25,199 nt of DNA from a virus: IMG/VR virus record IMGVR_UViG_3300046532_000038, positions 1 through 25,199 of that record; one strand, 5' to 3'. The notes under the pieces are model-generated. The model saw nothing but the letters and a program-made list of their open reading frames with translations, did not search any database and had not been told where the DNA came from. A program made the position numbers and the translations under genes. Below, piece after piece: positions 1-7,660 of the stretch (positions are counted from its first letter, which is position 1; every line of letters begins with the position of its first letter).

Positions 1-450
1 GCCTTTAGTCATCTTACCTGTTTTGCCTGCCAGTTGACGAGCTTTCATAGCAGCTTTACCAACCTTAGATGCAACACCGAAACCGGGGACAACATACTGG
101 GTAATTACTTCTGCGCCTTTACCTATTATTCCTTCTGGGTCAAAACCTGCGGCATCACGAAGAGCCTCTGCTCCTGCTGTAATTTTGTCTCCGTAATCTG
201 AACCTGTAAAATAATCGGGAACCATGGCCCCGGCACCAAGAATGCCTTCGCCTATGCCAATTAGTCCAGAACCAACTCCTTCGCCAAACTCACGAAGAGC
301 GGAGCCTTCAAGAAACTGTTCACGATTGCGTCCAGTTTCTTCTGGTGGAGTAAACGAAAGCCCTGCGGGTGGAGTAGATGAAAGCCCTGGCGGAGTAGCA
401 CTTAATCCTGCGGGTGGAGTAGATGAAAGCCCACGCGGTGTTTCAGCCAT
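1..450 (-). CDS. N-terminal part of a virion (probably internal) protein, cut by left window edge
   Basis: The minus frame is open from an ATG at 448-450 to base 1, giving 150 residues with no stop, so the C-terminus lies outside the window. An AAAGGTG ribosome site sits 9 bases before the ATG. Residues 6-36 are a Pro-rich repeat of GLSSTPPAG type; a 26-base unit recurs exactly 45 bases apart. After this come a Gly-rich helical stretch (GVGSGLIGIGEGILGAGA) and a segment containing VITQYVVPGFGVASKVGKAA, then Lys-rich sequence. Large proteins with a similar VTQF-VPG-G-A segment occur late in marine phage structural operons and may be internal or ejected virion proteins; that is recall plus inference. 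Position after two other probable internal proteins agrees. No enzymatic motif is visible in this part. Being a gene is nearly certain; its role is a guess. Confidence 0.8.
   Translation of the reverse strand, partial: MAETPRGLSSTPPAGLSATPPGLSSTPPAGLSFTPPEETGRNREQFLEGSALREFGEGVGSGLIGIGEGILGAGAMVPDYFTGSDYGDKITAGAEALRDAAGFDPEGIIGKGAEVITQYVVPGFGVASKVGKAAMKARQLAGKTGKMTKG
362..432. repeat. 45-base-spaced direct repeat coding TPPAGLSST
   Basis: A 26-base unit at 362-387 recurs without change at 407-432, with a diverged copy between them. On the minus strand it encodes successive GLSSTPPAG-like units near the N-terminus of the protein that begins at 450. The unit sequence is kept at the DNA level, which suggests recent duplication by slippage or recombination. 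Confidence 0.85.
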
Positions 451-461
451 ATCTTACACCT

Positions 462-1586
462 TTATGCCGTTGTTGGTGGAACGTAAGGATTTCCGTCTGC
501 ATCCACAAAGTTAGTGCCATCAGTAGAATAGAATGGTTTACCTGATGGATCATACATAGTTATACGATCTTCTTGACCCCCACTAGGAGTTCCTTCTCCA
601 TAGTATTGCGAAGCAAATTTTTGTGCTTGCGCCATCGCTTCGTCAAACCCAATGCCTTGAGCAATTAATTTACCAGCTAAATCTCGCACTGCATCCGCCT
701 CATCCTCTTTAGGAGACATGCCTGACTTACCACCCGACGCAGCTGCGGACCTAGCCGCGATAGTCTGCTTATAGTTTTGCAAACCCAAGAGTACCGCTTG
801 TTGAAACTCTTCTCCAGTGGCATCAGATTTAGAGGTCAAAACTTTAAAAATAGCATCGTCAATTTCACCAATGTCGTTTGTGTCTATACCTAAAACAGTT
901 TGTGCAAAATCCATTTTGCCTTCGTCAGTATTGGGAACTTCCGCTGCATTAAGAACAGCACCAGCTACCTTGGCAGGATCTTTTGAGACTTCAAGTGCAG
1001 CAATCATTGCGCTTCCTTTTTCACTTGCTGCTTTTTCCGCCGCTTCTATGCTTCCAAACTTATTGACCGCATCCCTTTGTAACTCTGCATCCATACTAAA
1101 CAACAAAGGAGTGGCTTCTTTAGTGATATCTACTCTATCGGCCCCACGTCCGAACCGAGGAATAGCACTTGCAGGAACATCTCCCTGAAACTTCGGATTA
1201 AAATCTTCTCTCACATCAACAGCCGTACCTGGCGCAAACTTCATAGGCGTAGCCGAGGAGGCAGGGCGCGGGACAGCGGGAGAAGAAGGCATGGGAGCAA
1301 CAGCCGTGTTCATGGGAAGTTGCGGCAAGCTAGGCAGTGCAGGAGCAGCAGGCATCATGGGCGGAGGGGCCATAGGAACAGGTGCAGGTTGTCCATCAGG
1401 GACTGGTGCCATAGGCATAGGCATAGGCATAGGAGCTTTGGGTTGCATTACAGCTTGCATTAACTGAGGAGAAGAAGCCAAAATTCCTTGAGGACGTTGG
1501 ATTCCTGCCATCATATCTAGCTTGTTTCTAGCTTGCCGCTGAGATGCGCCGATCAATGCCGCGTTGTTTATGCCACCTTGGTTCAT
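462..1586 (-). CDS. Pro/Met-rich probable virion protein (374 aa)
   Basis: Function not recognised. The start ATG at 1584-1586 has a GGAG site 6 bases upstream, which overlaps the end of the preceding gene. Residues about 45-118 are dominated by Pro, Met and Ala, including an (MP)n run. The central part (about 150-330) is Ala/Glu/Lys-rich and probably helical. The C-terminus is polar, with the motif YSTDGTNFVDADGNPY. There is no signal peptide or membrane segment. It lies between two other large Ala/Gly-rich proteins at the end of the structural operon, where short-tailed phages usually encode internal or ejection proteins, so a minor virion or ejected protein is the best inference. The disordered Pro-rich arm would suit a protein threaded through the tail. 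Gene reality is certain, function weak. Confidence 0.8.
   Translation of the reverse strand: MNQGGINNAALIGASQRQARNKLDMMAGIQRPQGILASSPQLMQAVMQPKAPMPMPMPMAPVPDGQPAPVPMAPPPMMPAAPALPSLPQLPMNTAVAPMPSSPAVPRPASSATPMKFAPGTAVDVREDFNPKFQGDVPASAIPRFGRGADRVDITKEATPLLFSMDAELQRDAVNKFGSIEAAEKAASEKGSAMIAALEVSKDPAKVAGAVLNAAEVPNTDEGKMDFAQTVLGIDTNDIGEIDDAIFKVLTSKSDATGEEFQQAVLLGLQNYKQTIAARSAAASGGKSGMSPKEDEADAVRDLAGKLIAQGIGFDEAMAQAQKFASQYYGEGTPSGGQEDRITMYDPSGKPFYSTDGTNFVDADGNPYVPPTTA
1410..1433. repeat. Hexanucleotide (CATAGG)4 repeat coding Met-Pro
   Basis: Four perfect tandem copies of CATAGG encode alternating Pro-Met on the minus strand inside the Pro-rich arm of the 374-aa protein. The six-base period keeps frame, so slippage would only change the arm length. 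Confidence 0.9.
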
Positions 1587-1587
1587 A

Positions 1588-2676
1588 CTATGCTCCGCTT
1601 GTATTTTTCAAACTACCCAGACCTTGACTGTTTAAAGCAGAGTATATGTTTTGATTGGTCATCATGTTTGATAGTGGACTAGATGACGGCGTACCCGTAG
1701 CGGTTAACCCCGTACCAGATGCAGGTACGCCAGAAAGAATGTCCCTCATATAAGAGAATCGAGCAAACGGTTCGTATGCCTCTTCCAACTGCCCTGCACG
1801 TTGCACATCGTACTCTGATTGGAGTTGTTTCTGTTCTAGTTGTCCAACATTGAACAAGGTGTTCACGTCTTGAAACCCAAGAGCTTGTTGAGATTCTCCC
1901 AAGGCACCCATTCCTGTGCCCAACCCTTGGAAAAGTTGCCCTGCTTGAAGACCCCGGTTCTGTTGGTTTTCAAAAACAGATTGAGCTTGTTGTTGCGCTC
2001 CAGTAAATGCCTGTGACCTCAGTTGCGCCCCAAGTTTCCCTGCTTCTGCGCTAGATTTACCCATCGCAGTGCCCCGTTCTAGTCCATAACGGTTACCGAA
2101 AGCCCCAACACCCGCAGCTTCAGCACCCATCTGTCCTAGCTGAACATTCAAAGCGTCCGTAATATCGGCCTGAGAAGTGTCGATTACATCTTCAACAAAA
2201 GGATCGTAGTAATCTTTGTAACTTTGAGGGTCAAAAGTAGCAGAACCAGATGTGTCTGCTATATCTACGCCTTTTTGATAAATATCTTTTGATGAATCAA
2301 GATAAGGTTGGTATGAATCCATCATACCTTCAAATCCGCCTGCACCCACTAATCTGTTAATTGCTTCTTGTTGAGCATCAGTGAAACGCATTACATCAGG
2401 AGGAGCCACGCCTCCTTCTACAGCAAGAATTGGTTCGCCAAATTGATCCCTAGAAGCGTCGTTAATTTCTGAAGTGTATGATCCATCTGCGGCAACATAC
2501 ATTTGTTCCCCAGTATCATCTAAAACAGGCTGACCGTATAAAGGACTTTGAGAAGCAATACCTGAAATGGTTCCCGTTTCTTCATCTACTTGAAACACGT
2601 TGGCTAGTAAATCTTTTAAATACTTCTCCTGATACTCAGGAAGAAGCGTCATTTGTTTTGAAACTGTTTCACCCAT
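1588..2676 (-). CDS. Probable internal/ejection-type virion protein (362 aa)
   Basis: The start ATG (2674-2676) overlaps the stop of the upstream gene by one base (TAATG). The N-terminal 110 residues hold a polar segment with AADGSYTSE. The centre has PQSYKDYYDPFVEDVIDTS, followed by a long Gln/Ala/Gly-rich helical region (about 150-290) with a GAFGNRYGLERG turn. Near the C-terminus is EPFARFSYMRDILSGVP, and the last 50 residues are Ser/Gly-rich. The order tyrosine-rich patch, Ala/Gln-rich helix containing AFG-R, and a late F-Y-RDIL-G-P block is one I recall from marine phage structural proteins of unassigned role. Length, composition and place suggest an internal head or ejected protein; a tail-associated protein is also possible. 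No enzymatic motif is visible. Confidence 0.8.
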   Translation of the reverse strand: MGETVSKQMTLLPEYQEKYLKDLLANVFQVDEETGTISGIASQSPLYGQPVLDDTGEQMYVAADGSYTSEINDASRDQFGEPILAVEGGVAPPDVMRFTDAQQEAINRLVGAGGFEGMMDSYQPYLDSSKDIYQKGVDIADTSGSATFDPQSYKDYYDPFVEDVIDTSQADITDALNVQLGQMGAEAAGVGAFGNRYGLERGTAMGKSSAEAGKLGAQLRSQAFTGAQQQAQSVFENQQNRGLQAGQLFQGLGTGMGALGESQQALGFQDVNTLFNVGQLEQKQLQSEYDVQRAGQLEEAYEPFARFSYMRDILSGVPASGTGLTATGTPSSSPLSNMMTNQNIYSALNSQGLGSLKNTSGA

Positions 2677-3479
2677 TACGCAACACCCTCAAATTGATTC
2701 ATTATCTGGTACATTCTAGCGGCCCCCGCATCTCGATTGCCGCGCCCTGCACCTCTAACTGCATCCGCAGTCATAACAAACTCACCGTCCGAAAGCGCAG
2801 CTTCCTGAACCCTGCCACCATTTTGATATATTGCAGCAGGGATAGAATCGCTTGTTCCAGCACCAGGGCCTTCAATCATGCCGCCCGCCGCTGCTCTTCT
2901 AGTGGGAGTTTCGGGTAAAACTGTTCCTGTATAATCAGGTCTTCTTTCTCCTGAATCAAACTGAGCCGTTTCAGTCGGAGACATGACCTTATCAAAGTTT
3001 ACTTTTTGTTGTTCGTTTAAATACTGTCTCATGGCACTTGGTGCCGTAAGGTTATATTCAGGATCAAGCGCACTCATGAAAAGGGATTGAATACCCGCTT
3101 CCTTGCCTCCAGAAAGACCCGCCAACAGAGCGTTATTGACCATACGATTTTGACCTTTTGCAGACGACATCGTATTTAAGAATTGTCCAAGACCTTGTTC
3201 AGCAGAACCTACAGATCTGCCTCCTCCGCCCATGCCTTGCAGAATAGCAGCCCCGGTTGGTCCCATCATCGCAGCATTAGCAAAAGCCCCGATTCCTGCT
3301 TGCATCGGATCTTGTCCTCTGTTTGCAGCGAACAGTGCATTTGCTATTGCAAGACCCCCCGCGCCACCTTGTGATGCCGCGAATAATTTTACTCCTGTTT
3401 CAATAAGACCTTCAAAACCACCACCAAACAAATTGCTTTGGCTTTTGTTCATCTCTGGTTCTTGTTCAACCTTAGACAT
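2676..3479 (-). CDS. Conserved marine-phage structural protein with C-terminal SDGEFVMTADAVRGAG domain (267 aa)
   Basis: The start overlaps the upstream stop by one base (TAATG); a later Met (residue 10, before NKSQSNLFGG) is an alternative start. Residues 17-110 are Gly/Ala-rich with hydrophobic runs, possibly membrane-interacting helices. Residues about 200-267 form the recognisable part: GMIEGPGAGTSDSIPA, then LSDGEFVMTADAVRGAG, and GAARMYQIMNQFE at the end. I recall this C-terminal block as widely shared among marine phage proteins of different lengths, always C-terminal, with no proven function. It lies directly downstream of a zinc-ribbon protein and begins the run of Ala/Gly-rich probable internal proteins. 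A virion role is inferred from context only. Confidence 0.82.
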   Translation of the reverse strand: MSKVEQEPEMNKSQSNLFGGGFEGLIETGVKLFAASQGGAGGLAIANALFAANRGQDPMQAGIGAFANAAMMGPTGAAILQGMGGGGRSVGSAEQGLGQFLNTMSSAKGQNRMVNNALLAGLSGGKEAGIQSLFMSALDPEYNLTAPSAMRQYLNEQQKVNFDKVMSPTETAQFDSGERRPDYTGTVLPETPTRRAAAGGMIEGPGAGTSDSIPAAIYQNGGRVQEAALSDGEFVMTADAVRGAGRGNRDAGAARMYQIMNQFEGVA

Positions 3480-3709
3480 TATGCCTCTCCCGAAATAGGA
3501 GCAGGAGCAGTGACACTAATCGCCGTGCTTCTTTTCTCTGTTCCTACCCAATTCTTACCACAATCGGGACACTTACCAGAGGGGTAACTAGCTATTTCCG
3601 CAGGAGTATCAACTTCATTGTCACAATGAACACATTGTATTTTTTCAACGCTACTTGATGGACTCCACTTTGAACCATCGCCTATGATAATTACTGTTTC
3701 GTCACTCAT
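3479..3709 (-). CDS. Small zinc-ribbon protein (76 aa)
   Basis: Two CxxC pairs are visible: CVHC at residues 26-29 and CPDC at 47-50, separated by 17 residues, the spacing of a small rubredoxin-like or zinc-ribbon fold. A WVGTEKRSTAISVTAPAP tail of beta character follows. The ATG overlaps the upstream stop by four bases (ATGA), and its own stop overlaps the next ATG by one base, so translation is coupled on both sides. Similar short zinc-ribbon proteins are common in marine phage tail regions, without known function. It could be a small structural clip in the virion or a non-virion factor. Zinc binding is strongly suggested; the role is unknown. Confidence 0.8.
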   Translation of the reverse strand: MSDETVIIIGDGSKWSPSSSVEKIQCVHCDNEVDTPAEIASYPSGKCPDCGKNWVGTEKRSTAISVTAPAPISGEA

Positions 3710-4002
3710 GAAATCACCACCGTTACCTGTCCGACTTGACCAGTGCCGCCCGAACCACGAACACTCGCCACGTTTAATTGCGCTATCTTAACAAATCCAT
3801 CGTGCTGGAACAAGGCTCCTGTTTCAAGGCCAACGTCATCCGTTTGCAATTCTGTTAATGTTAGCTGTGTGCCCCGTATATCTCCGGGGTTTTGCATCTG
3901 CTCCAAGTACACCGAGAAGGACCGAACTAACTCTGCAAAATAGTTTTGCATATATTGCGGCGGAGGGACAGGAAAGAATGGACGGGTTAATCTACGAGAC
4001 AT
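3706..4002 (-). CDS. Conserved small structural-region protein (98 aa)
   Basis: Function not recognised. The N-terminus reads MSRRLTRPFFPVPPPQY, followed by a short amphipathic helix (FAELVRSFSVYLEQMQNPGD) and then a beta-rich half with LQTDDVGLETGALFQHDG. The C-terminus is GQVGQVTVVIS, much like the GAVGTVTVVTE end of the 108-aa protein at 12601-12927. Start and upstream stop share one base (TAATG), and its stop overlaps the next gene by four (ATGA). I recall the FFPVPP start from unnamed pelagic phage proteins next to the nozzle-like protein, so a small tail component is likely but unproven. Confidence 0.75.
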   Translation of the reverse strand: MSRRLTRPFFPVPPPQYMQNYFAELVRSFSVYLEQMQNPGDIRGTQLTLTELQTDDVGLETGALFQHDGFVKIAQLNVASVRGSGGTGQVGQVTVVIS

Positions 4003-5942
4003 TAACGCCTCCCATCAGGACGAATATCCACTCTTGGAGAACCTAACCTCCACGTTACTGACAAATCATCTGACGAGATTTTAAACCTCATCTGTCTACC
4101 ACGAAGCCTAAAATACAACTGCTCTGTTCTATTATCTACAGCCGCTACTTTAGTGCTAACAAACCCTTTTGTACTTTGTTGGTTATACGTCCCATCTGGC
4201 GCGTTCTTCATGTCCAACGTAATATCCACTTCCGGCAAAGTGGCTGTAGAGTTCTTAAAATCTACATCAGGAATCATTTTGTTTATAAACATAAACTGAT
4301 CACCATCCCCTATATCTATAGGGCTGGACTGAATATAAGAATCTACGGCTGAAGCAGGATTTGTTGTTCCATCATTAAACCCAAACTCATGTTCGTATAA
4401 ATATCCATCAGTATTTGCGGCGATTGGGAAATCAAAGATCCCTCTGTCCATCCAAGCTGTACGACCAAGTACGCCATAGTACCAAACTTGCTCAGAGTAA
4501 TTATATACAACATACTTATCCACCTCTTCACTGTTAATGGAAGGGTAGAACCACCACACTTCTGAGTGTTCTGTGTTTAAGGCAGCGTTAATTTTTTCTA
4601 GTTGGTTATCATTTAAATCCGAGAAAATATAGTCTCTAACCGTGCAAGGAAGCCGTTGCACTGCACCACTATAAGTATAAAATTCTGATCTTCCCATCCA
4701 GAACACGTTGTCATCTACTGCAATTACGGCGTTTGGACTGGCTACCGTTATGTTTTCTGAAATAGCAGTCACACCAAAAGTAAAAGGTGGTCCTAAGAAC
4801 TGCATAGCGTACAAAGTTGTGTCAGTTAAAACCAAGATCTGTTGCCTGGTTTCTACTGCGGCAACAATCTCGGACCCAGAACCAAGGCGCAATTCTCCCG
4901 CAGTGTTGGTGGCTTCTGCCCCCCACTGGCTGACTGATTCTTGAGTCGAAAACCGTATAGTTAATGGATCTTGTACTCCTGGCGTAGTTTCAGGATCACA
5001 ACCAAAAGCAATAACGTGCCTGTCTCGATCTGACACCATAACTTGTTTCGCAACGGTAGGAATCTTACCCGTTGCGTTTAATGAAACAAGGCTGACCGCA
5101 CGGGCACCCAGTCCGTTAGAAGAATCCCAGTAATATATACCACCGTCTCTAACATTTATAAGCAAGTCCTCACCAAAATTATCGTGTGACCAAAGACGAA
5201 GTGTGTTCGTTACAATCGAGTCCGTAGATGCGGACCCCCAACCTGATCGACTCCATGTACCTGCGCCCCAACCAGAAGCTTTAACCGTTGTGTTTAGACC
5301 AATGTTAATCTGGTAGTTGCCGACAATAGACCCACCACCGTTTCCTGTGTCACTACCGTTAGCAGGAACAGGAGCCACGTTTCTTATTGTGTGAGGCGTT
5401 GTGCTTGTATCTACCCAAGTCTGTTGAGTAAGGGTAGTGCCCCCTGTCCTTGAAACAATTTGGTAGGAATTGGCATTTACAACCAAAGTGATTTCATACT
5501 CTTGATTTAAAACAGCAGCGGTTATTACGCCCCCTAAACTCGAAGCTCCACTAAACGTAACAAAGTCTCCGACCACGGCACCATGAGTCGTATCAGCAAC
5601 AACGAGAGTGGAGGAACCATTCGTCGCCGCAAACGTAACGGCCCCCGCGGCGGTTTGCTCCCGAATAGGGGTGATGTCGTTATACGCGCCACCTTCTCCT
5701 ATGTAGTATTTTTTGGTTGTGCCCAAACCTATAAACTGGTCTCGATTTAACGTAACCCAAGGATGCAGCGCACGACACGTTCCTAAGAATGTTTCTACGC
5801 CCCGTTTTTGCCAGCCACCTATCTTTTCTGGATACCCTTTTTGAAATCGAACCTTGTCAGAATCAAACCAACCACCTTCATTTGTGTACGAAGTGACTTC
5901 CCGATTAACTCCGGGGTTAAATTGTAGCTTTGATAGAGGCAT
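4002..5942 (-). CDS. Putative tail nozzle/hub protein, P22 gp10-like role (646 aa)
   Basis: The protein begins MPLSKLQFNPGVNREVTSYTNE, with GGWFDSDKVRFQKGYPEKI soon after (about residues 24-43); this opening is one I recall as highly conserved in marine short-tailed phages. The body is beta-rich with repeated aromatic/Gly blades: FLGTCRALHPWVTLNRDQ, QFIGLGTTKKYYIGEGGAY, DDNVFWMGRSEFYTYSG and EVWWFYPSINSEEVDKYVVY, suggesting a beta-propeller. The C-terminus (LYFRLRGRQMRFKISSDD ... WRLGSPRVDIRPDGRR) looks like a compact beta domain. P22 gp10 and related nozzle proteins are beta-propellers that close the tail below the adaptors. Two adaptor candidates in the same operon fit this. Residues about 100-200 hold a less conserved beta domain that may be an insertion. 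The nozzle assignment is inference; a receptor-binding role cannot be excluded. Confidence 0.6.
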   Translation of the reverse strand: MPLSKLQFNPGVNREVTSYTNEGGWFDSDKVRFQKGYPEKIGGWQKRGVETFLGTCRALHPWVTLNRDQFIGLGTTKKYYIGEGGAYNDITPIREQTAAGAVTFAATNGSSTLVVADTTHGAVVGDFVTFSGASSLGGVITAAVLNQEYEITLVVNANSYQIVSRTGGTTLTQQTWVDTSTTPHTIRNVAPVPANGSDTGNGGGSIVGNYQINIGLNTTVKASGWGAGTWSRSGWGSASTDSIVTNTLRLWSHDNFGEDLLINVRDGGIYYWDSSNGLGARAVSLVSLNATGKIPTVAKQVMVSDRDRHVIAFGCDPETTPGVQDPLTIRFSTQESVSQWGAEATNTAGELRLGSGSEIVAAVETRQQILVLTDTTLYAMQFLGPPFTFGVTAISENITVASPNAVIAVDDNVFWMGRSEFYTYSGAVQRLPCTVRDYIFSDLNDNQLEKINAALNTEHSEVWWFYPSINSEEVDKYVVYNYSEQVWYYGVLGRTAWMDRGIFDFPIAANTDGYLYEHEFGFNDGTTNPASAVDSYIQSSPIDIGDGDQFMFINKMIPDVDFKNSTATLPEVDITLDMKNAPDGTYNQQSTKGFVSTKVAAVDNRTEQLYFRLRGRQMRFKISSDDLSVTWRLGSPRVDIRPDGRR

Positions 5943-5945
5943 GGA

Positions 5946-6323
5946 TCACGATATTTCCTCATAACCAAACATTATGTTTATGTTACCACCGCCAACGCCT
6001 GTTCCGACAACAGCCGCTATAGAATCGCCCTCTAGCAAGTAAATCGGGTCTTCCAGAATCTGAACACTTGTCGATGCCGCTATGCTTTTCTGATGCAGGA
6101 ATGTTGTCGCATTTCCTAAAGCCACAGTACCAGCGCCCACTGCTATACTAAGAGTATTGGCGTTTGAGTTGTCTATGTTGGTCGCCCTTATAGATAAAAC
6201 TCTGTAAACCTTGTTGGAACTACTCGCATTTGTCAAAAGGTTTGCGATTGACGTAGCCACAGGACCATTGTTTTGCCTTTTTCCAAGCACAGAAGTCGCT
6301 GTCAAAATGTTTGGATTTGCCAT
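5946..6323 (-). CDS. Small beta-sandwich structural protein (125 aa)
   Basis: The start ATG is preceded by TAGGAGAA, whose TAG is the stop of the upstream gene. After MANPNILTATSVLGKRQNNG the chain is a run of beta strands: VYRVLSIRATNIDNSNANTL, then VQILEDPIYLLEGDSIAAVV, ending NINIMFGYEEIS. The order LE-x-LxEGDxI followed by a terminal FGYEE strand matches a small domain I recall from many phage structural proteins, including tail-tip and decoration components. The same C-terminal pattern (LVLSNGDKI ... VQVFGYEG) closes the 597-aa protein at 9015-10808, so the two may share a fold. It is almost certainly a virion protein; its location in head or tail is not determined. Confidence 0.75.
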   Translation of the reverse strand: MANPNILTATSVLGKRQNNGPVATSIANLLTNASSSNKVYRVLSIRATNIDNSNANTLSIAVGAGTVALGNATTFLHQKSIAASTSVQILEDPIYLLEGDSIAAVVGTGVGGGNINIMFGYEEIS

Positions 6324-6332
6324 TAGGTTCTC

Positions 6333-7058
6333 CTAAAATAAAACACTGTAAGTGTACGCTCTAGCCGCAGAAGCTATTGAAGTAAATCCAAGTGCCGCAG
6401 GGTTGTTTCCGTCTGTAGTAATAGCCTGACCCGCAGTTCCTGTAGATGTAGGAAGATCAAATGCCGCCAAGAAAGTTGTTAAGTTAGCATCATATGCCTG
6501 AACATCTGGATTGGAATCAACGCCCCCAACCTCTAAATCTAAACCTGTTCTAGCCAAAGCCTTATCTGCTGCGCTCATGTCAGATGCAATGTTTCCGCCC
6601 GTTATTCTGACGTTGCTTAAACTAAGGTTGTCGCTAAGACTGACAACCGCCGCTCCTGAACCGCCGCCGTCACAATAAAGAATGTTAACTCCAGCGGCAG
6701 AAGATACAGCGGGAATTATTATATTTCCACCGCCTCCTTGAGTAACCGTGATAGCACCGTCACTATAGTTGTATATCATGTAAACGTGTTTGTTTGTGTT
6801 GGGAGAAATAGTTACCGTGCAGGCGTTGCTTACAGGACTACCTGTTAAAAGTATGACCTTAAACTGTCCATCAGACAACACACCATCACTGGTGGTGATG
6901 ACTTTAGTAGCAAGACCCTGCAAAGAAATAGTAACAACACCATTAGTCAATCGATCAATGATGCTTAAATTAGTGTTAGTTGTTGTACCCCATGTACCAG
7001 ACTGCTCACCGTTTCGTATGAGTTCAAGACCTGTGTTATCTGCATATGTACTAGCCAT
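6333..7058 (-). CDS. Tail fibre-like protein (241 aa)
   Basis: Residues 2-40 (STYADNTGLELIRNGEQSGTW, then GTTTNTNLSIIDRLTNGVV) form the attachment-type N-terminal domain common to tail fibres of marine phages, in my recollection. A beta-rich middle with TVTQGGGGNIIIP follows, and a C-terminal part contains DVQAYDANLTTFLAAFDLP, a motif often found in repeat form in phage fibres. The ATG follows TAGGAAATTAA, in which TAG is the upstream stop. The protein lies between two other beta-structured adsorption candidates. It is short for a complete fibre, so it may be an adaptor to which others attach. Fibre-like identity is likely; host-binding activity is not shown. Confidence 0.7.
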   Translation of the reverse strand: MASTYADNTGLELIRNGEQSGTWGTTTNTNLSIIDRLTNGVVTISLQGLATKVITTSDGVLSDGQFKVILLTGSPVSNACTVTISPNTNKHVYMIYNYSDGAITVTQGGGGNIIIPAVSSAAGVNILYCDGGGSGAAVVSLSDNLSLSNVRITGGNIASDMSAADKALARTGLDLEVGGVDSNPDVQAYDANLTTFLAAFDLPTSTGTAGQAITTDGNNPAALGFTSIASAARAYTYSVLF

Positions 7059-7066
7059 TTAATTTC

Positions 7067-7660
7067 CTATGCCGCTATGGGAGTCCAAATAGTATTTGGT
7101 TCAGGAACGATTTCACCCCAAACTAGCACAGTTCCGACTGAAGTGGTAGCCTCTACTCCTGTTAATGTACCTGTAGTAGAATCTCCAATTACAGTGGTTC
7201 CACCATCTACAATTCCAGTAGCTCCGGGCATGTTTGTTATTGGAATAACCGCAGTAGTTCGTTGAGTAACGCCACTTATTGCGGTTGTTGCTACAAGACC
7301 TGTTGTTGGCGCGGTAGAGTTTCCTTCGACAACAACTGCTCCGCCGTTGAGAACTGTCTGACCGTAAACTCCAACGACATTAACACTTATACCTGTGCCA
7401 TTTACAACAGTTACGCCACCTACCGCAGAAGTCCCTACAGATGCTCCAGCATTTATAACAGCCCCTGCGCCTGTGTTTATTGCGACAACACCGTTTATAC
7501 AGGTAGCCGATAGCCCCGATTGAGCCAAAACTTGATCAGTTATTACAGCGGTTCCTCCACCTACAACCCCAGTTCCCACAAGACTAGCCGTTATTACAAC
7601 ATACGTTGTAATCGTCTCATCTGCGATAGGAGTTGCGGTTAAGGGTGTAAAACCTAACAT
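7067..7660 (-). CDS. Beta-repeat virion protein with about seven ~24-aa repeats (197 aa)
   Basis: From residue 30 the protein is a series of 23-25-residue Val/Gly/Thr-rich units: examples are GVVGGGTAVITDQVLAQSGL, GGVTVVNGTGISVNVVGVYG, NGGAVVVEGNSTAPTTGLVA and DGGTTVIGDSTTGTLTGVEA. It ends SVGTVLVWGEIVPEPNTIW, a C-terminal VxVWGxI-P---W cap that I recall from pelagic phage virion proteins made of GVEATGSVGTVTV repeats. Regular Val/Gly spacing suggests a beta-solenoid or stacked beta-hairpin rod. The start overlaps the stop of the glycine-rich gene by one base (TAATG). It probably forms a shaft or spike next to the glycine-rich adhesin. There is no signal peptide or membrane segment. Structural role is likely, details inferred. 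Confidence 0.72.
   Translation of the reverse strand: MLGFTPLTATPIADETITTYVVITASLVGTGVVGGGTAVITDQVLAQSGLSATCINGVVAINTGAGAVINAGASVGTSAVGGVTVVNGTGISVNVVGVYGQTVLNGGAVVVEGNSTAPTTGLVATTAISGVTQRTTAVIPITNMPGATGIVDGGTTVIGDSTTGTLTGVEATTSVGTVLVWGEIVPEPNTIWTPIAA

Noticed and set aside
224-514. Plus-strand frame of 96 aa rich in Pro/Gly/Ser
   Set aside because: Antisense to the GLSSTPPAG repeats of the real minus-strand gene and crossing the junction of two minus genes; no ribosome site seen.
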